DNA of 64,000 nucleotides, from positions 65,890,370-65,954,369 of the forward strand of contig CM043952.1 of NCBI GenBank assembly GCA_014529385.2. The letters are read 5' to 3'. The notes below the pieces were generated by a model. The model searched no databases, was not told the origin of the DNA, and saw nothing but the letters and a program-made list of their open reading frames with translations. The stretch is from Adiantum capillus-veneris. Taxonomy: Eukaryota; Streptophyta; Polypodiopsida; Polypodiales; Pteridaceae. Shown here one piece after another: positions 11,564-21,025 of the stretch (position 1 is its first letter; each line of letters begins with the position of its first letter). Position numbers and translations under genes: made by a program.

Positions 11564-11881
11564 GAGAGAGAGAGAGAGAGAGAGACGGAGTGGCGGAATT
11601 CCACCCCAAAGAGTATTGGCCCCAAGCCTTGGCGCCCCTTTCGGTATTTCTTTATATTGCATAAACACAGTACAAGCCGGTACTCCAGACTCTACACCTT
11701 CTCTAAGAAGCATACCAGAGAATGAGCCCATGGCCTCATATTTAAAGGCCCTAGACTCCAAAAGCAGTTTACATGAAAAGCCTTCAAACTCAAAAGCATC
11801 TAGTCCAAAAGCAATGCCCAAAATCTGCCAGTGCGTTTTGCGGTACAATTGCCACATCAGTACTATCAACGCGTTTTGCAA
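8237..11881 (-). CDS. LINE-A ORF2 (endonuclease-RT-zinc knuckle), chimeric 5' end
   Basis: A 1,214-codon frame encodes the replicase of a non-LTR retrotransposon, which nicks target DNA and reverse-transcribes its own RNA. About residues 107-1,214 are LINE-A: the rest of the APE endonuclease ([24 protein letters not shown]), the reverse transcriptase ([41 protein letters not shown]) and a C-terminal CCHC finger ([18 protein letters not shown]). The first ~106 residues are not LINE. They are a chance open frame through the LTR-A repeat, with SLSLSLS from the microsatellite. The true endonuclease start, including the first catalytic glutamate, is missing, so the protein should not nick DNA normally although the RT looks intact. 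Transcription from the LTR would run in the same direction. Confidence 0.9.
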   Translation of the reverse strand: MQNALIVLMWQLYRKTHWQILGIAFGLDAFEFEGFSCKLLLESRAFKYEAMGSFSGMLLREGVESGVPACTVFMQYKEIPKGAPRLGANTLWGGIPPLRLSLSLSLVRLRADTGRFLYIAICYFPPSTSVYAVSRGQSPFSILDDDIWEFSRDGDIILLGDFNARTGNCQTVFYDTSDEMLRELDVGELGFDRCSHDREQTEYGRYLTEMTTTHGLAILNGLQRFPGAAGFTCFPHRHGASTVDYVMTQPSFIPCIQDFMVGARPVGVAVDHALLTLSVSFQFSTAQKSGGRSHTRYTFTPETDSVYTEAIWDRLCTVAPGLSVEECTTLLTETLHDAASEAYPHTQPDRRRHSGSMPQNSWYDEECREMRAQLQRDLHLGVITYRQSRIAFRRLVRKKKRAYLAQMERDLYQLFLSRDSGEAWRLFHEHSPPPVITSPDVWGQYAASLYTVPGQDPLPDPTEPCPPTSTFFTTEMVKRAIDRMRTRRAYDHDGLVAEHFIHARDMLMEVLAVLFNRAMCEGLPETWRLSTIVPIFKAGDPTEPGNYRTIMVGHTLARLYASIIEQQLSNWAEGEGVRAKGQAGFRRGFSTLDHILTLRAIIEEGRSHGRRIYCSFVDFRKAFDMVPRARLMRRLQEMGVPTVLIWGIMALYRSVMGHVRTPEGISDLVHSTIGVKQGCPLSPTLFGMYVDEVSDYIDREGDRGAQLAGTWIPLLLYADDIVLISDSPEGMQRQLDALHSFAEDSGLSVNLGKTKVMVFNTTPQWIRRSAPTFTYGQEIVEYTDAYTYLGIVFTGPRFSLGRAAKTRLTRAYAALGGLERMCSQVQFQEPRTKLWLFDTLVASAMMYGVQVWGPSVGQDGWRSMERPLVSMISRLIRAKASVPHAIIRAELAAPPMEIEALTRSVSFVHSLWDTTRDRYARLALESSRQLALQGDTSCWYAQMTSWFQTHGFTMDRLPPFQYSLQAPSVSLTRVEITRLIRQDLIQLDTRRTWIEPHQELSTKMAFYREHLLHLTGDGFVIRPSYMDTHMSHGLRCAIGQIRTSSHQLEIETGRFRGIPADSRICRLCQREPETELHYICHCTVFYEIRGRFHCLFREGFGPLSRVMSYEDQRCLGLYLLELHRYRDTLLGRARERQSQRHITDFFSLDMGQPEEQPPVQSSSHTHSTTTGTLIDRALELQRYRRPRLRRGATQHRRRLQQKIRAILSRHPECR

Positions 11882-12020
11882 AAATCTACCACGTCAACAC
11901 TGTCAACGAAATTTTAGGTATGTCTGTACAGCTACCACGTCATCAATCCACGCGCGCGCGCGCGTGTGTGTGTGTGTGGGTCGTGCTTTATTTTGAGTGT
12001 CTTTATGTCACTTGGGCCCC

Positions 12021-12985
12021 ATCCGATGAGAGAGTCAGGTCATCACCGAGGAAAATACCTGTCTTTTTGAGAGTAGGCCTCTTCCTCAAGAATTCCTTCT
12101 TCTCTTCCAACGAGGGGAAGCGTAGTATGAGAGCTCTCCCCTTTGAAGACTCACCCGTGCCATCACTTTTCTTACCTACCCTCCATGCCTTTGTGTGCAG
12201 AGGCTTTTCCATCCCCATCATGGATGTAAGGCTTGTGACCTCTTTCTCCACATTGTTTATGTCTTTGAGACCGGTCACTCTCACATGCAGTGCTCGCATC
12301 CGCCTTCTTTGTTCCTCTTCGAGAGTCATGTTGATAAGCGTCGGTGTACAAGGAGTTTCTCGACTTTTCCCTTTCTTGGCGACCTCAATCCATTTTTCAG
12401 CCTCGTCCGCCTTTTTCTACGTCCTTGTTGTCATCTCCGCCCATGAAAATGTCTTTGCCACACTCAGTTTCTCTTCCTCTGTGATCATCCTTACCTGTTT
12501 CTTAATTTCCTTGATTTCATCTATTACCGAGGGTTGAAATTCGCCTTCCTCTAGTCCATTGCTTACTCTATCAGCAAGCTCCTGTTTAAGGGCTGAGACT
12601 TGTTTTTTGAGTACCCGTATCTCTACGTTTGGGTTCTCCTGTTTGAGGGTTGAGACTTCTTCTTTGAGCGTCTGTATTTCTGCGTTAAGGCTCTCTTTCT
12701 CCTTCTTCCACTGTGCGCCCTCATTGAAGACCATCTGAAGTAGGTTGGCCTTCTCCTTCCACCATCCTTCCATCTCTGTTTTCCACTCCTTCATTTCCCT
12801 CTCCATCTGCGCCATCCGCTTATTCGTGAGCACGAAGGTTGCCTTTGCTCGCGGCTTGCAAACAGGTGAGACATCGGCGGCTTCCATGTCTTGTGCAGGG
12901 TCTTCTTCAAGTGGATCCCTTACGGTGAGGCCCAAAGAATCAGGGTCTTCTTCAAGAGGATCCATTACGGTGAGACCCAAAGAAT
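12021..12985 (-). pseudogene. LINE-A ORF1 fragment
   Basis: Minus-strand homologue of the ORF1 at 15,608-16,765. A coiled-coil segment (NKRMAQMEREMKEWKTEMEG; 12,417-12,980) is followed, after one in-frame TAG at 12,417-12,419, by the conserved RNA-binding part (LHVRVTGLKDINNVEKEV, AWRVGKKSDGTG, LKKTGIFLGDDLTL; 12,021-12,329). It ends at GDDLTL, about 50 residues short of the full copy, where LTR-A sequence takes over. The N-terminus holds two copies of a short D-P-L-E-E-D-P motif. Its 5' side abuts (GA)n. It is not collinear with the ORF2 copy below it, because 0.45 kb of LTR lies between them. Confidence 0.85.
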
Positions 12986-12986
12986 C

Positions 12987-13040
<54 letters not shown>

Positions 13041-13057
13041 GCGATAGATAGGTTGAG

Positions 13058-13089
<32 letters not shown>

Positions 13090-13214
13090 CGCGATAGAGA
13101 GGGAGCGGGGCGGGCAGCGCGAGAGAGAGAGAGGGAGCCAGGGAGCAGCAGGGGGGAAGCGCGAGGGGCAGGTGCAGCAGGGGGTGCGGAGCGGGCAGCA
13201 AGGCGAGGGTGCAG

Positions 13215-13249
<35 letters not shown>

Positions 13250-13276
13250 CGGGGGGGGCGCGCGCGCGAGAGAGAG
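12986..13276. repeat. (GA)n, poly-G and GA/GC-rich low-complexity block
   Basis: About 50 bp of (GA)n is followed by a pure G run near 13,060-13,086. A GAG/GCG-rich stretch comes next, then a second long G run near 13,219-13,249 and a short (GC)n. Nothing coding is credible here; frames such as RERERE are microsatellite translation. Such G runs could fold as quadruplexes or be assembly artefacts. Confidence 0.9.
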
Positions 13277-13400
13277 AAATGAAATAAAATAAATGAAATT
13301 TTATAGTAACGTCTGCAAAAGGCTAAATAACCTTTAGGCTATGACACTAGAAGTGAAAGCCATATAAGATGTCATACAATTGTCTTTTTCTTTTTTTTTT
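13277..13400 (-). mobile_element. LINE-A 3' UTR remnant
   Basis: The minus strand reads cttttgcagacgttactata followed by ATTTCATTT-type repeats, as at the other LINE-A 3' ends, and then enters (CT)n (GA on the plus strand). Only the last ~100 bp of the element is present. A T-tract and G-tract follow at about 13,389-13,422. Confidence 0.75.
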
Positions 13401-13728
13401 TTGGGGGGGGGGGGGGGGGGGGACCATGGGGATATACAAAGTTAAGCCAACTGTACCTAGATAAATCCAAGAAAAATCCGGATACATCTTTAAGGACAGT
13501 GCACAGTAGTCACCCACAAGGCAAAGTAACTTTCAGTCCATCACGCTAATTACATCCCCACAACGGTACTAGTAGTGAGTGTAGCCCTAGGTATGAATAT
13601 ATGCTTCCAAACACATATACCCCAGCACATAGGAGCATACATTCATATAAGGTCTGCGTACTGAATTTCTGTCCTCGCTATGCACGCACAGGGCACCAAT
13701 GAAGCCTAGCACTGAACATGCAACATAC

Positions 13729-14542
13729 CTGTGTTGGTGCTCCTGACGATGCCGGTCTTCTATGATCCTCCTCATCTTCATCATCATCATCTGCCATTTC
13801 AATGTAGGTTGTCCGTGTAACACCGCTGCTTGCAGATTTTCGTCCTCGCTTCTGCACAGATGATGGCCGCTTCTCCTTTTTTTGAGCTGCTTGTCGCTTT
13901 CTTCCCTTAGTGGGTGTAGGTTCCTTGACAGAAGGTACAAGAAAGTTTTATGAAATTAAGGGGGTCTTTATAATCCATACATCTACAGAAGCGCACTTCA
14001 TACACACCGGTTCACTTTCGGACTCTGCAATTGCATCTCCCATTACTTCCTCACTACTGGATGATGTGCCAATATCCTCTACATCCTGATCACTCCGCTG
14101 AAATGCTGCTCTTGCTGCAGTAGATGCTGCCCTGCACTCAGGATGTTAGTAAACTCGCTCTTTCTATCATCCTGTTTGTAGCTTAGCAACTTAGCTACAA
14201 CAGACACTTTCAACCCATGGATTACTTTCTCAAATCAACTTCACTAATGTCTACAGGGACAAATGCACCACAAAAATTCATCAAATTACTATGAGTGTTA
14301 TCGATTCACCTTTGGGAGCGACTTGTACTTATGGACAAATCTAAAGTAGTCTGTTTCAAATTTGCTCGAGAACCCCTCCCCCTCCCCCGTGTGCTGGCAT
14401 TCGATCTCCCACCACGGCCCCTGGTTGACCCTGTTGATTGGCTGACTGTAGTCACAGACTTCCTTGCAGCTCCTCTCAGCTCTGTGTCAGCATCTTCATC
14501 ATCACTAAAACCTCCTTTGCTGGAATTTGGTGCCAGGCTACC
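13729..14542 (-). CDS. MRE11 exons encoding the C-terminal tail (3 exons)
   Basis: Exons 14,542-14,310, 14,131-14,008 and 13,923-13,729. The first begins after TTTTGTGCAG. It encodes a GFSDDEDAD acidic patch, an RG/RGR-rich stretch ([11 protein letters not shown]) and KQTTLDLS, all hallmarks of the plant MRE11 tail. It ends with two bases of an Arg codon before GTGAAT. The second completes that codon and encodes a Ser/Glu-rich segment ([11 protein letters not shown]). The third encodes a Lys/Arg-rich stretch and [11 protein letters not shown], ending before GTATGT. These are glycine-arginine and acidic regions associated with DNA binding. Introns between them are 178 and 84 bp. Reading through the last donor would add 16 residues and a TAG near 13,680, so a retained-intron end is possible. 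The next exon is not established. Confidence 0.88.
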
Positions 14543-14725
14543 CTGCACAAAAGAGTATGTTTTTTGGTTCATAGTGGCTGAGGATGGGTCTCTGCATTAC
14601 AAATTAAGGTATGGTTTCTTATTCACGGTATTTAAGTGACTGAGCATGAATCTTTCTTATATGGTAATAAACCGCGCGCGCACACACACACGCACACACA
14701 CGCACACACACGCACACGCACACAC

Positions 14726-14796
<71 letters not shown>

Positions 14797-17700
14797 CCAA
14801 TACCAGCAGATAGCAGGATATGCCGTTTATGTCATTTAGAGCCAGAGACAGAGTTACATTACATATGTCATTGCACAGTGTACTATGAGATACGAGGCCG
14901 TTTTCATTGTCTATTCAGAGAGGGTTTTGGGCCTCTATCTAGGGTCATGAGTTATGAGGATCGAGTGCTTCGGTGCGGAACTCCGCCGTGTCATGTCGAC
15001 TCTCTCTCCGAAAGCTTTTGAGTGGAAGGACTGTTGAATCTCTCTCTGGCAGTGGCAGTGGCAGTGGCAGTGGACGAGGGTGAGCTGCTGTGGCAGTGGA
15101 CGAGGGCGACCTGCTGTGGCGAGGGCGACTTGCTGTGGCGAGGGACGAGGGCGACCTCTGCTGTGGGCGAGGGACGAGGGAGACCTGCTGTGGCGAGGGA
15201 CGAGGGCAACCTGATGTGGACGAGGGACGAGCAGGCTGAGGCGAGGGCAACCTACTGGTCGAGGGACGAGCTGGCTGAGGCGAGAGCGAGCAGGCTCAGG
15301 GCGAGGGCGAGCAGGCTCTTGGCGAGAATCGCGGGCGAAGGCGGAGCTGGCTGAGGTGAGGGCGAGCAGTCGCGTTGCCAACCTGCTGGACGAGGGACGA
15401 GGGGGCGAGCTCTCTCTCTCTCTGCTGGACGAGGGTCCGCTCAACCTGATCAAGGGCGAGCTGCTAGGCCTGGGCAAGCTGCTGGTCCTGTGTCAGGAGG
15501 GCGGGACGAGACCAGCCTGCCAGGGCTAGGGGCGAGGAGTCAGCCAAGACCAGGGCCAGTACCTAGTGACTAGGGCGAGGCCAACCAGGGCGGATGCGAG
15601 ACCTCCTATGATGGACCAACCAATCGAGGATGGTGATGCAAGTGGCTTCACCACCCCACAAAAAATGAAAGCGACTTTCAAGCGGAGGAACAGAGATAGT
15701 ATACTCTCGCCAAGCTCACTGCGAGCAGGGAAAGCCGTCAGAGTCCAAGATGATTTAATGATGGAAAAGGTTCAAGTGATGATTAAATCTGAGCTCAGCT
15801 TTATGAGAGATGACATCAGGAAAGAGATGTACGCAAACGCAGATAGTTATAAGAATTCTATGTATGCAGATATGACGAAAGAATTAGATAAAGCAATGCT
15901 TGGTAGGCATCATGAGATGTATATATCTGTGAAAGGGGAGATGCAGGCTCTAATGCGTGCAGAAGTGAATGTAATGGAATGTATTATGCAGAAAAAGTTG
16001 GATGAGGCAATTACAAGCTTTGAATCTTGGAAAACCAATATGGAAAAATGCATGAAGGAAAAAGATGCAGTGATCGCAGAGCTTAAAGGGGAACTTGCAG
16101 CTTGCAAAATTATGCCCAAAACGGAAGGGGGAAATCAGCCCTCGATGTTAAAGGAGCTCGAAGATATTAAGGAGCAGGTGAAAACTCTGCGCGAAGGAGA
16201 AGAACAAAACTCGAAAGAGGCTTCCTCATGGGCGGAGCGCCTTGTTAAAACACAGGAGAAAGTTGATGAAGCAGAAAAATGGATCGAAGGTGCAAAGAAA
16301 GGGAAGGCCCGGATGCCAGAAGTCGCACAGACTTCTACCATCATCAATATGACCATTGAGGAGGAACAGAAGAGGAGGACTAGAGCCCTCCATGTGCGTA
16401 TTACTGGTATCAAAGACACCGAAAATGTAGAAGACGAAGTGAAGGAACTCTTGCAGCGCATGGGCATCCCAGAACCTATGCACACAGGTGCTTGGAGAGT
16501 AGGAAAGAAGGGAGTGGATGAGAAGGGAAACGTCAAAGAGAAAGCACTTATTTTGCGTTTCCCGACTTTGGAAACAAGGAAGGAATTCCTGAAGAAGAGA
16601 CCAGCACTTAAGAAAACTGGAATATTTATGGGGGATGACCTTACTTTAGCACAAATAGCACATATGCAAGAGTTGATGCCAGAGATCAAGGCAGCAAGGG
16701 AGAAGGGAAAAATTGCCTTTTACAGAGGAGGGAAAGTAGTGGTCTTGGAAAAACGCACAGCATGACGATGCGAGACATATGGGACCACACTCCGGATGGC
16801 GGCATGGAATTGTAATGGATCATATAGGCTGGATGTGGGTGCCTTTGAAGATAGCTTCAGAGATAGAGACATTGTCTTTTACTCGGAGACACATCAAAAA
16901 TCTGGACAACTGATGCCAAGTGTGACTGGCTATTTATGGGAGACGGTTTGTCGGCCAGACGCTAGATCCCAGCATGGAAGTCGAGGTTCAGGTTGGGTAG
17001 CAGTCTTATTCAAGGAAGAGTTGCAGCCGCTATTACAGATTGTCCGGAGAGATGACCAGGCGAGATACATGTGGGTGAGACTGAGAGCTGAGACAGGCAG
17101 ATTCTTATACATTGCTGTATGTTACTTCCCCCCTAGCACATCGGTCTATACCTCACCTAGAGGGCAATCCCCTTTCTCTATACTTGATGATGACATATGG
17201 GAGTTCTCTAGAGATGGAGATATCATTCTCTTGGGAGACTTTAATGCCAGGACGGCCAACTCCCAAACGGTATTTTATGATACCTCGGAGGAGATGCTTA
17301 GAGAGATGGATATATCGGAGATGGGACTTGACAGACACTCACAAGATAAAGAGCACACAGAGTATGGGAGATATCTCATGGAGATGACAACTACGCATGG
17401 TCTGGCCATACTTAATGGTCTAGAGATTTTTCCTTCATCTGGGGGATTCACATGCTTTCCACACAGACATGGGGCCAGTACAGTGGACTATGTCATGGCT
17501 TCACCGAGCTTCATCTCTCATATTCAAGATCTTAGTGTGGGCCCTAGGCCTGTTGGAGTAGCAGTGGACCATGCTCTCCTGAATTTTTCAGTCTCTTTCC
17601 AGTATAGTGTCTCTCAGAGACCACGGAGGATTGCACACACACGGTATACTTTTACACCAAAGACGGATTCAGTTTATGTGGAAGAGATTTACAGACGGAT

Positions 17701-20565
17701 GGGGGCAGCCGAGCCTGTACATACAGTGGAGGAGATCACCACTTTATTGACTGAGATCTTGCATGGTATAGCAGCAGAGGCATACCCACACACTCAACCA
17801 GGTCAGAGAAGACGTTCTGGGAACATGCCTCAGAATAGTTGGTATGATGAGGAGTGCAGAGAGATGAGAGTTCAGATTCAGAGCGAGCTTATACTTGGAG
17901 TCATTACATATAGACAGTCTCGGATTGCCCTTCGGCGTTTAGTGCGACGGAAGAAGCGGGCCTTTTTAACCCAGATGGAACGTGATTTGTATCAGCTCTT
18001 TTTGAGTCGAGATTCAGGTGAGGCCTGGCGTCTCTTCCATGAGCACTCACCTCCTCCAGTGATTACCTCTCCCGAGATTTGGGGTCAATATGCAGCATCA
18101 TTATATACAGTACCTGGGCAACCACCATTACCAAACCCTCTAGAGCCATGTCCAGCCACTAGTACCTTCTTTACCACTGAGATGGTGAAGAACGCCATTG
18201 ACAGGATGAGGACTAGGAGAGCATATGATCATGATGGTTTGGTGGCAGAGCACTTGATACATGCTAGAGATTTATTGTCAGAGGTTCTTGCGCGGTTGTT
18301 TAACCGTGTCATGTGTGAGGGACTACCCGAGTCCTGGAGATTATCTACTATTATACCTCTTTTCAAGGCAGGGGACCCCACAGTACCAGGGAACTACCGT
18401 ACTATTATGATAGGGCACACATTGGCACGGTTGTATGCATCCATTCTTGAACAGCAACTGAGTAAATGGGCAAAAAATGAGGGCATACGAGCAGCAGGAC
18501 AGGCTGGATTCAGGAGGGGTTTCTCCACTTTGGACCATATTCTTACACTCAGAGCCATTATTGAGGAGGGTCGGGCACATGGGAGACGGATGTATTGTTG
18601 CTTTGTGGACTTCTGCAAGGCATTTGACACAGTGCCAAGGGCCAGATTGATGCACAGGCTACTGAAGTTGGGAGTACCCACGGAGATCATATGAGGGACC
18701 ATGGCTTTATACGGCTCAGTGACTGGCCAGGTACGCACTCTTGAGGGGATTTCTGACATTGTTCATTCCACTATTGGAGTGAAACAGGGGTGTCCTTTGT
18801 CCCCTACACTTTTTGGTATGTATGTAGATGAGGTCTCTGACTACATTGACAGAGAGGGTGACAAAGGCGCTCAGCTGGCAGGGACATGGATCCCTTTATT
18901 ATTATATGCTGATGATATTGTGTTAATGTCAGAGTCGCCAGAGGGCATGCAAAGACATTTGGATGCATTGCACAACTTTGCAGATGATAGTGGACTGTCT
19001 GTGAACCTTGGTAAAACCAAGGTTATGGTGTTTAACACCACACCACAGTGGGTCAAGAGATCGGCACCTACACTCGTATATAGCCAGGACACTGTGGAGT
19101 ACACAGATGAATATACATATCTGGGGGTGGTATTCACGGGACCGAGGTTTACCCTGAGGAGAGCAGCAGAGACTAGACTATCCAAAGCCTATGCGGCATT
19201 AGGAGGGCTAGAGAGGATGTGTTCGCAGGTTCAGTTTCAAGAACCACGAACAAAACTATGGCTCTTTGATACTTTGGTTGCTTCAGCTATGCTTTATGGG
19301 GTCCAAGTTTGGGGACCATCTGTGAATCATGACAGTTGGAGGAACATGGAGAGTCCGTTGGTATTTATGATATCCCGGATGATTAGAGCCAAGGCCTCTG
19401 TACCACATGCGATTATTCGAGCGGAGGTAGCCGCCCCTCCTATAGAGATTGAGGCTCTTACCAGATCAGTGTCCTTTATGCACAGTCTATGGGATACACA
19501 AAGAGGCAGATATACTAGACTCGCTCTTGAGTCCTCTAGACAGTTAGCGATGCAGGGAGATGCATCATGTTGGTATGCACAGATGACCTCATGGTTTCAG
19601 AGGCATGGTCTCAGCATGGATAGATTGCCTCCCTTTCAGTATTCCCTGGATGCACCATCCCTGCCAGTCACACGGACGGAGATCACTAGACTCGTTCGAC
19701 GGGATCTTATACAGTTGGACACCATGAGGACATGGGTAGAGCCGATACAGGAGTTGGGCACGAAGATGGCTTTCTACAAAGAGCACCTTCTCCAACTTTC
19801 AGGGGATGGGTTTGTGACTCGTCCGAGCTACATGGACACTCATTTATCTCATGATCTGCAATGTGCTATTGGTCAGATTCACACATCCTCACACCAGCTG
19901 GAGATTGAGACGGGTAGATTCAGAGGGATACCACCAGAGTCTAGGATATGTCAACTATGCGGTAGAGAGCCAGAGACAGAGCTACACTACATATGCCATT
20001 GCACTGTGTATTATGAGATACGAGGGCGCTTCCATTGCTTATTCAAGGAGGGTTTTGGACCCCTAGATAGAGTCATGAGGTATCAGGACCAGAGATGCCT
20101 TGGCTTATATCGACTTGAGCTACACCGACATAGAGACAGTCTGTTGGGGAGACATGGAGTACGACAGTCGCAGAGACAGATCAGAGACTTCTTTGGATCG
20201 AGGGAGCCAAGAGACCAACCACTGGCACAGGATTGTACCCGCATTCATACCAGAGGCACCCTCATTGACAGGGCGATTGAGCTCGGGAGATCGAGACGAC
20301 CACGACCGAGACACAGGAGCACGCTACATCGACGGAGACTCCAGCAGAAGATCACAGGCATTCTAGCACGACACCCAGATTGTCATTGAGGGCCTATTCT
20401 ACATTTTCACATTTCACATTTCACACTTCATTTTCAGTTTTCATTTTTACTTTCAGTACTTTTTGTACCTGTACTTCAGACATTGTATTAGATTCACCAC
20501 TTTGTATCTGATGGTCTCATAGGTCATTTTGGCCTTTTGAAGACGTTAATATATCATTTCATTTC

Positions 20566-20652
<87 letters not shown>

Positions 20653-20947
20653 TTCATTGATTTTGAAGTTTCTGTTCGTGTGTTGCTATTGATTTCTCAC
20701 TTGGAGTGTCCAAGTCTGTAATGGTACAACTATTTACTGAGGCGGACATTGACGATGCTCTTTAGCAACCGATGCACTACATCCTCGAATAGCGCCTGCT
20801 GATGCCGGACCAAGATCATGTTAGCTTTTATTTTACTTCATTTTATTTTGTACCTAGATATTGTATTAGATCCAACAAGTTTGTATCAATTTGGTCTCAT
20901 AGGTCACTTTGGCCTTTTGAAGACGTTTACTAAAACATTTAATTTCG

Positions 20948-21025
<78 letters not shown>

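Larger units (their letters stand above)
7835..12020 (-). mobile_element. LTR-A long terminal repeat, split by a LINE-A insertion
   Basis: The two outer pieces, 7,835-7,977 and 11,563 to about 12,020, align in order with the intact LTRs at 60,245-60,906 and 62,473-63,132. Shared phrases are aacaactgaactgagag, then (GA)n, then ggaattccaccccaaagag, and at the far end cacttgggccccatc. The break falls inside the (GA)n of the LTR and is filled by a 3.6-kb LINE-A copy. The outer ~200 bp of the LTR (its U3 start) is missing. The sequence passes instead into a LINE-A ORF1 fragment at about 12,020. Confidence 0.8.
15005..20570 (+). mobile_element. LINE-A, near full-length copy
   Basis: A non-LTR retrotransposon in plus orientation, antisense to MRE11, inside the 13-kb intron. 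It has a GC-rich repetitive 5' region (about 15,005-15,607), ORF1 (15,608-16,765), a 30-bp gap, ORF2 (16,796-20,389, one internal stop) and a 180-bp 3' UTR ending in ATTTC repeats. The 3' end runs straight into (CT)n at 20,571. There is no poly(A) tail. The exact 5' end is uncertain because LTR-like sequence lies just upstream at 14,960-15,000. Confidence 0.9.

Noticed and set aside
11544..12537. Plus-strand open frames of 150 and 254 codons
   Set aside because: They are antisense to LTR-A and to LINE-A ORF1, contain microsatellite translations, and show no family motif.
14636..14839. Small frame with HTHTHT repeats
   Set aside because: Pure translation of the (CA)n and (TA)n microsatellite.
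14935..15477. Overlapping minus-strand frames rich in Arg, Pro and Ser (up to 180 codons)
   Set aside because: They arise from the GC-rich repeat unit on the strand opposite LINE-A; composition is repetitive and three overlapping frames look alike.
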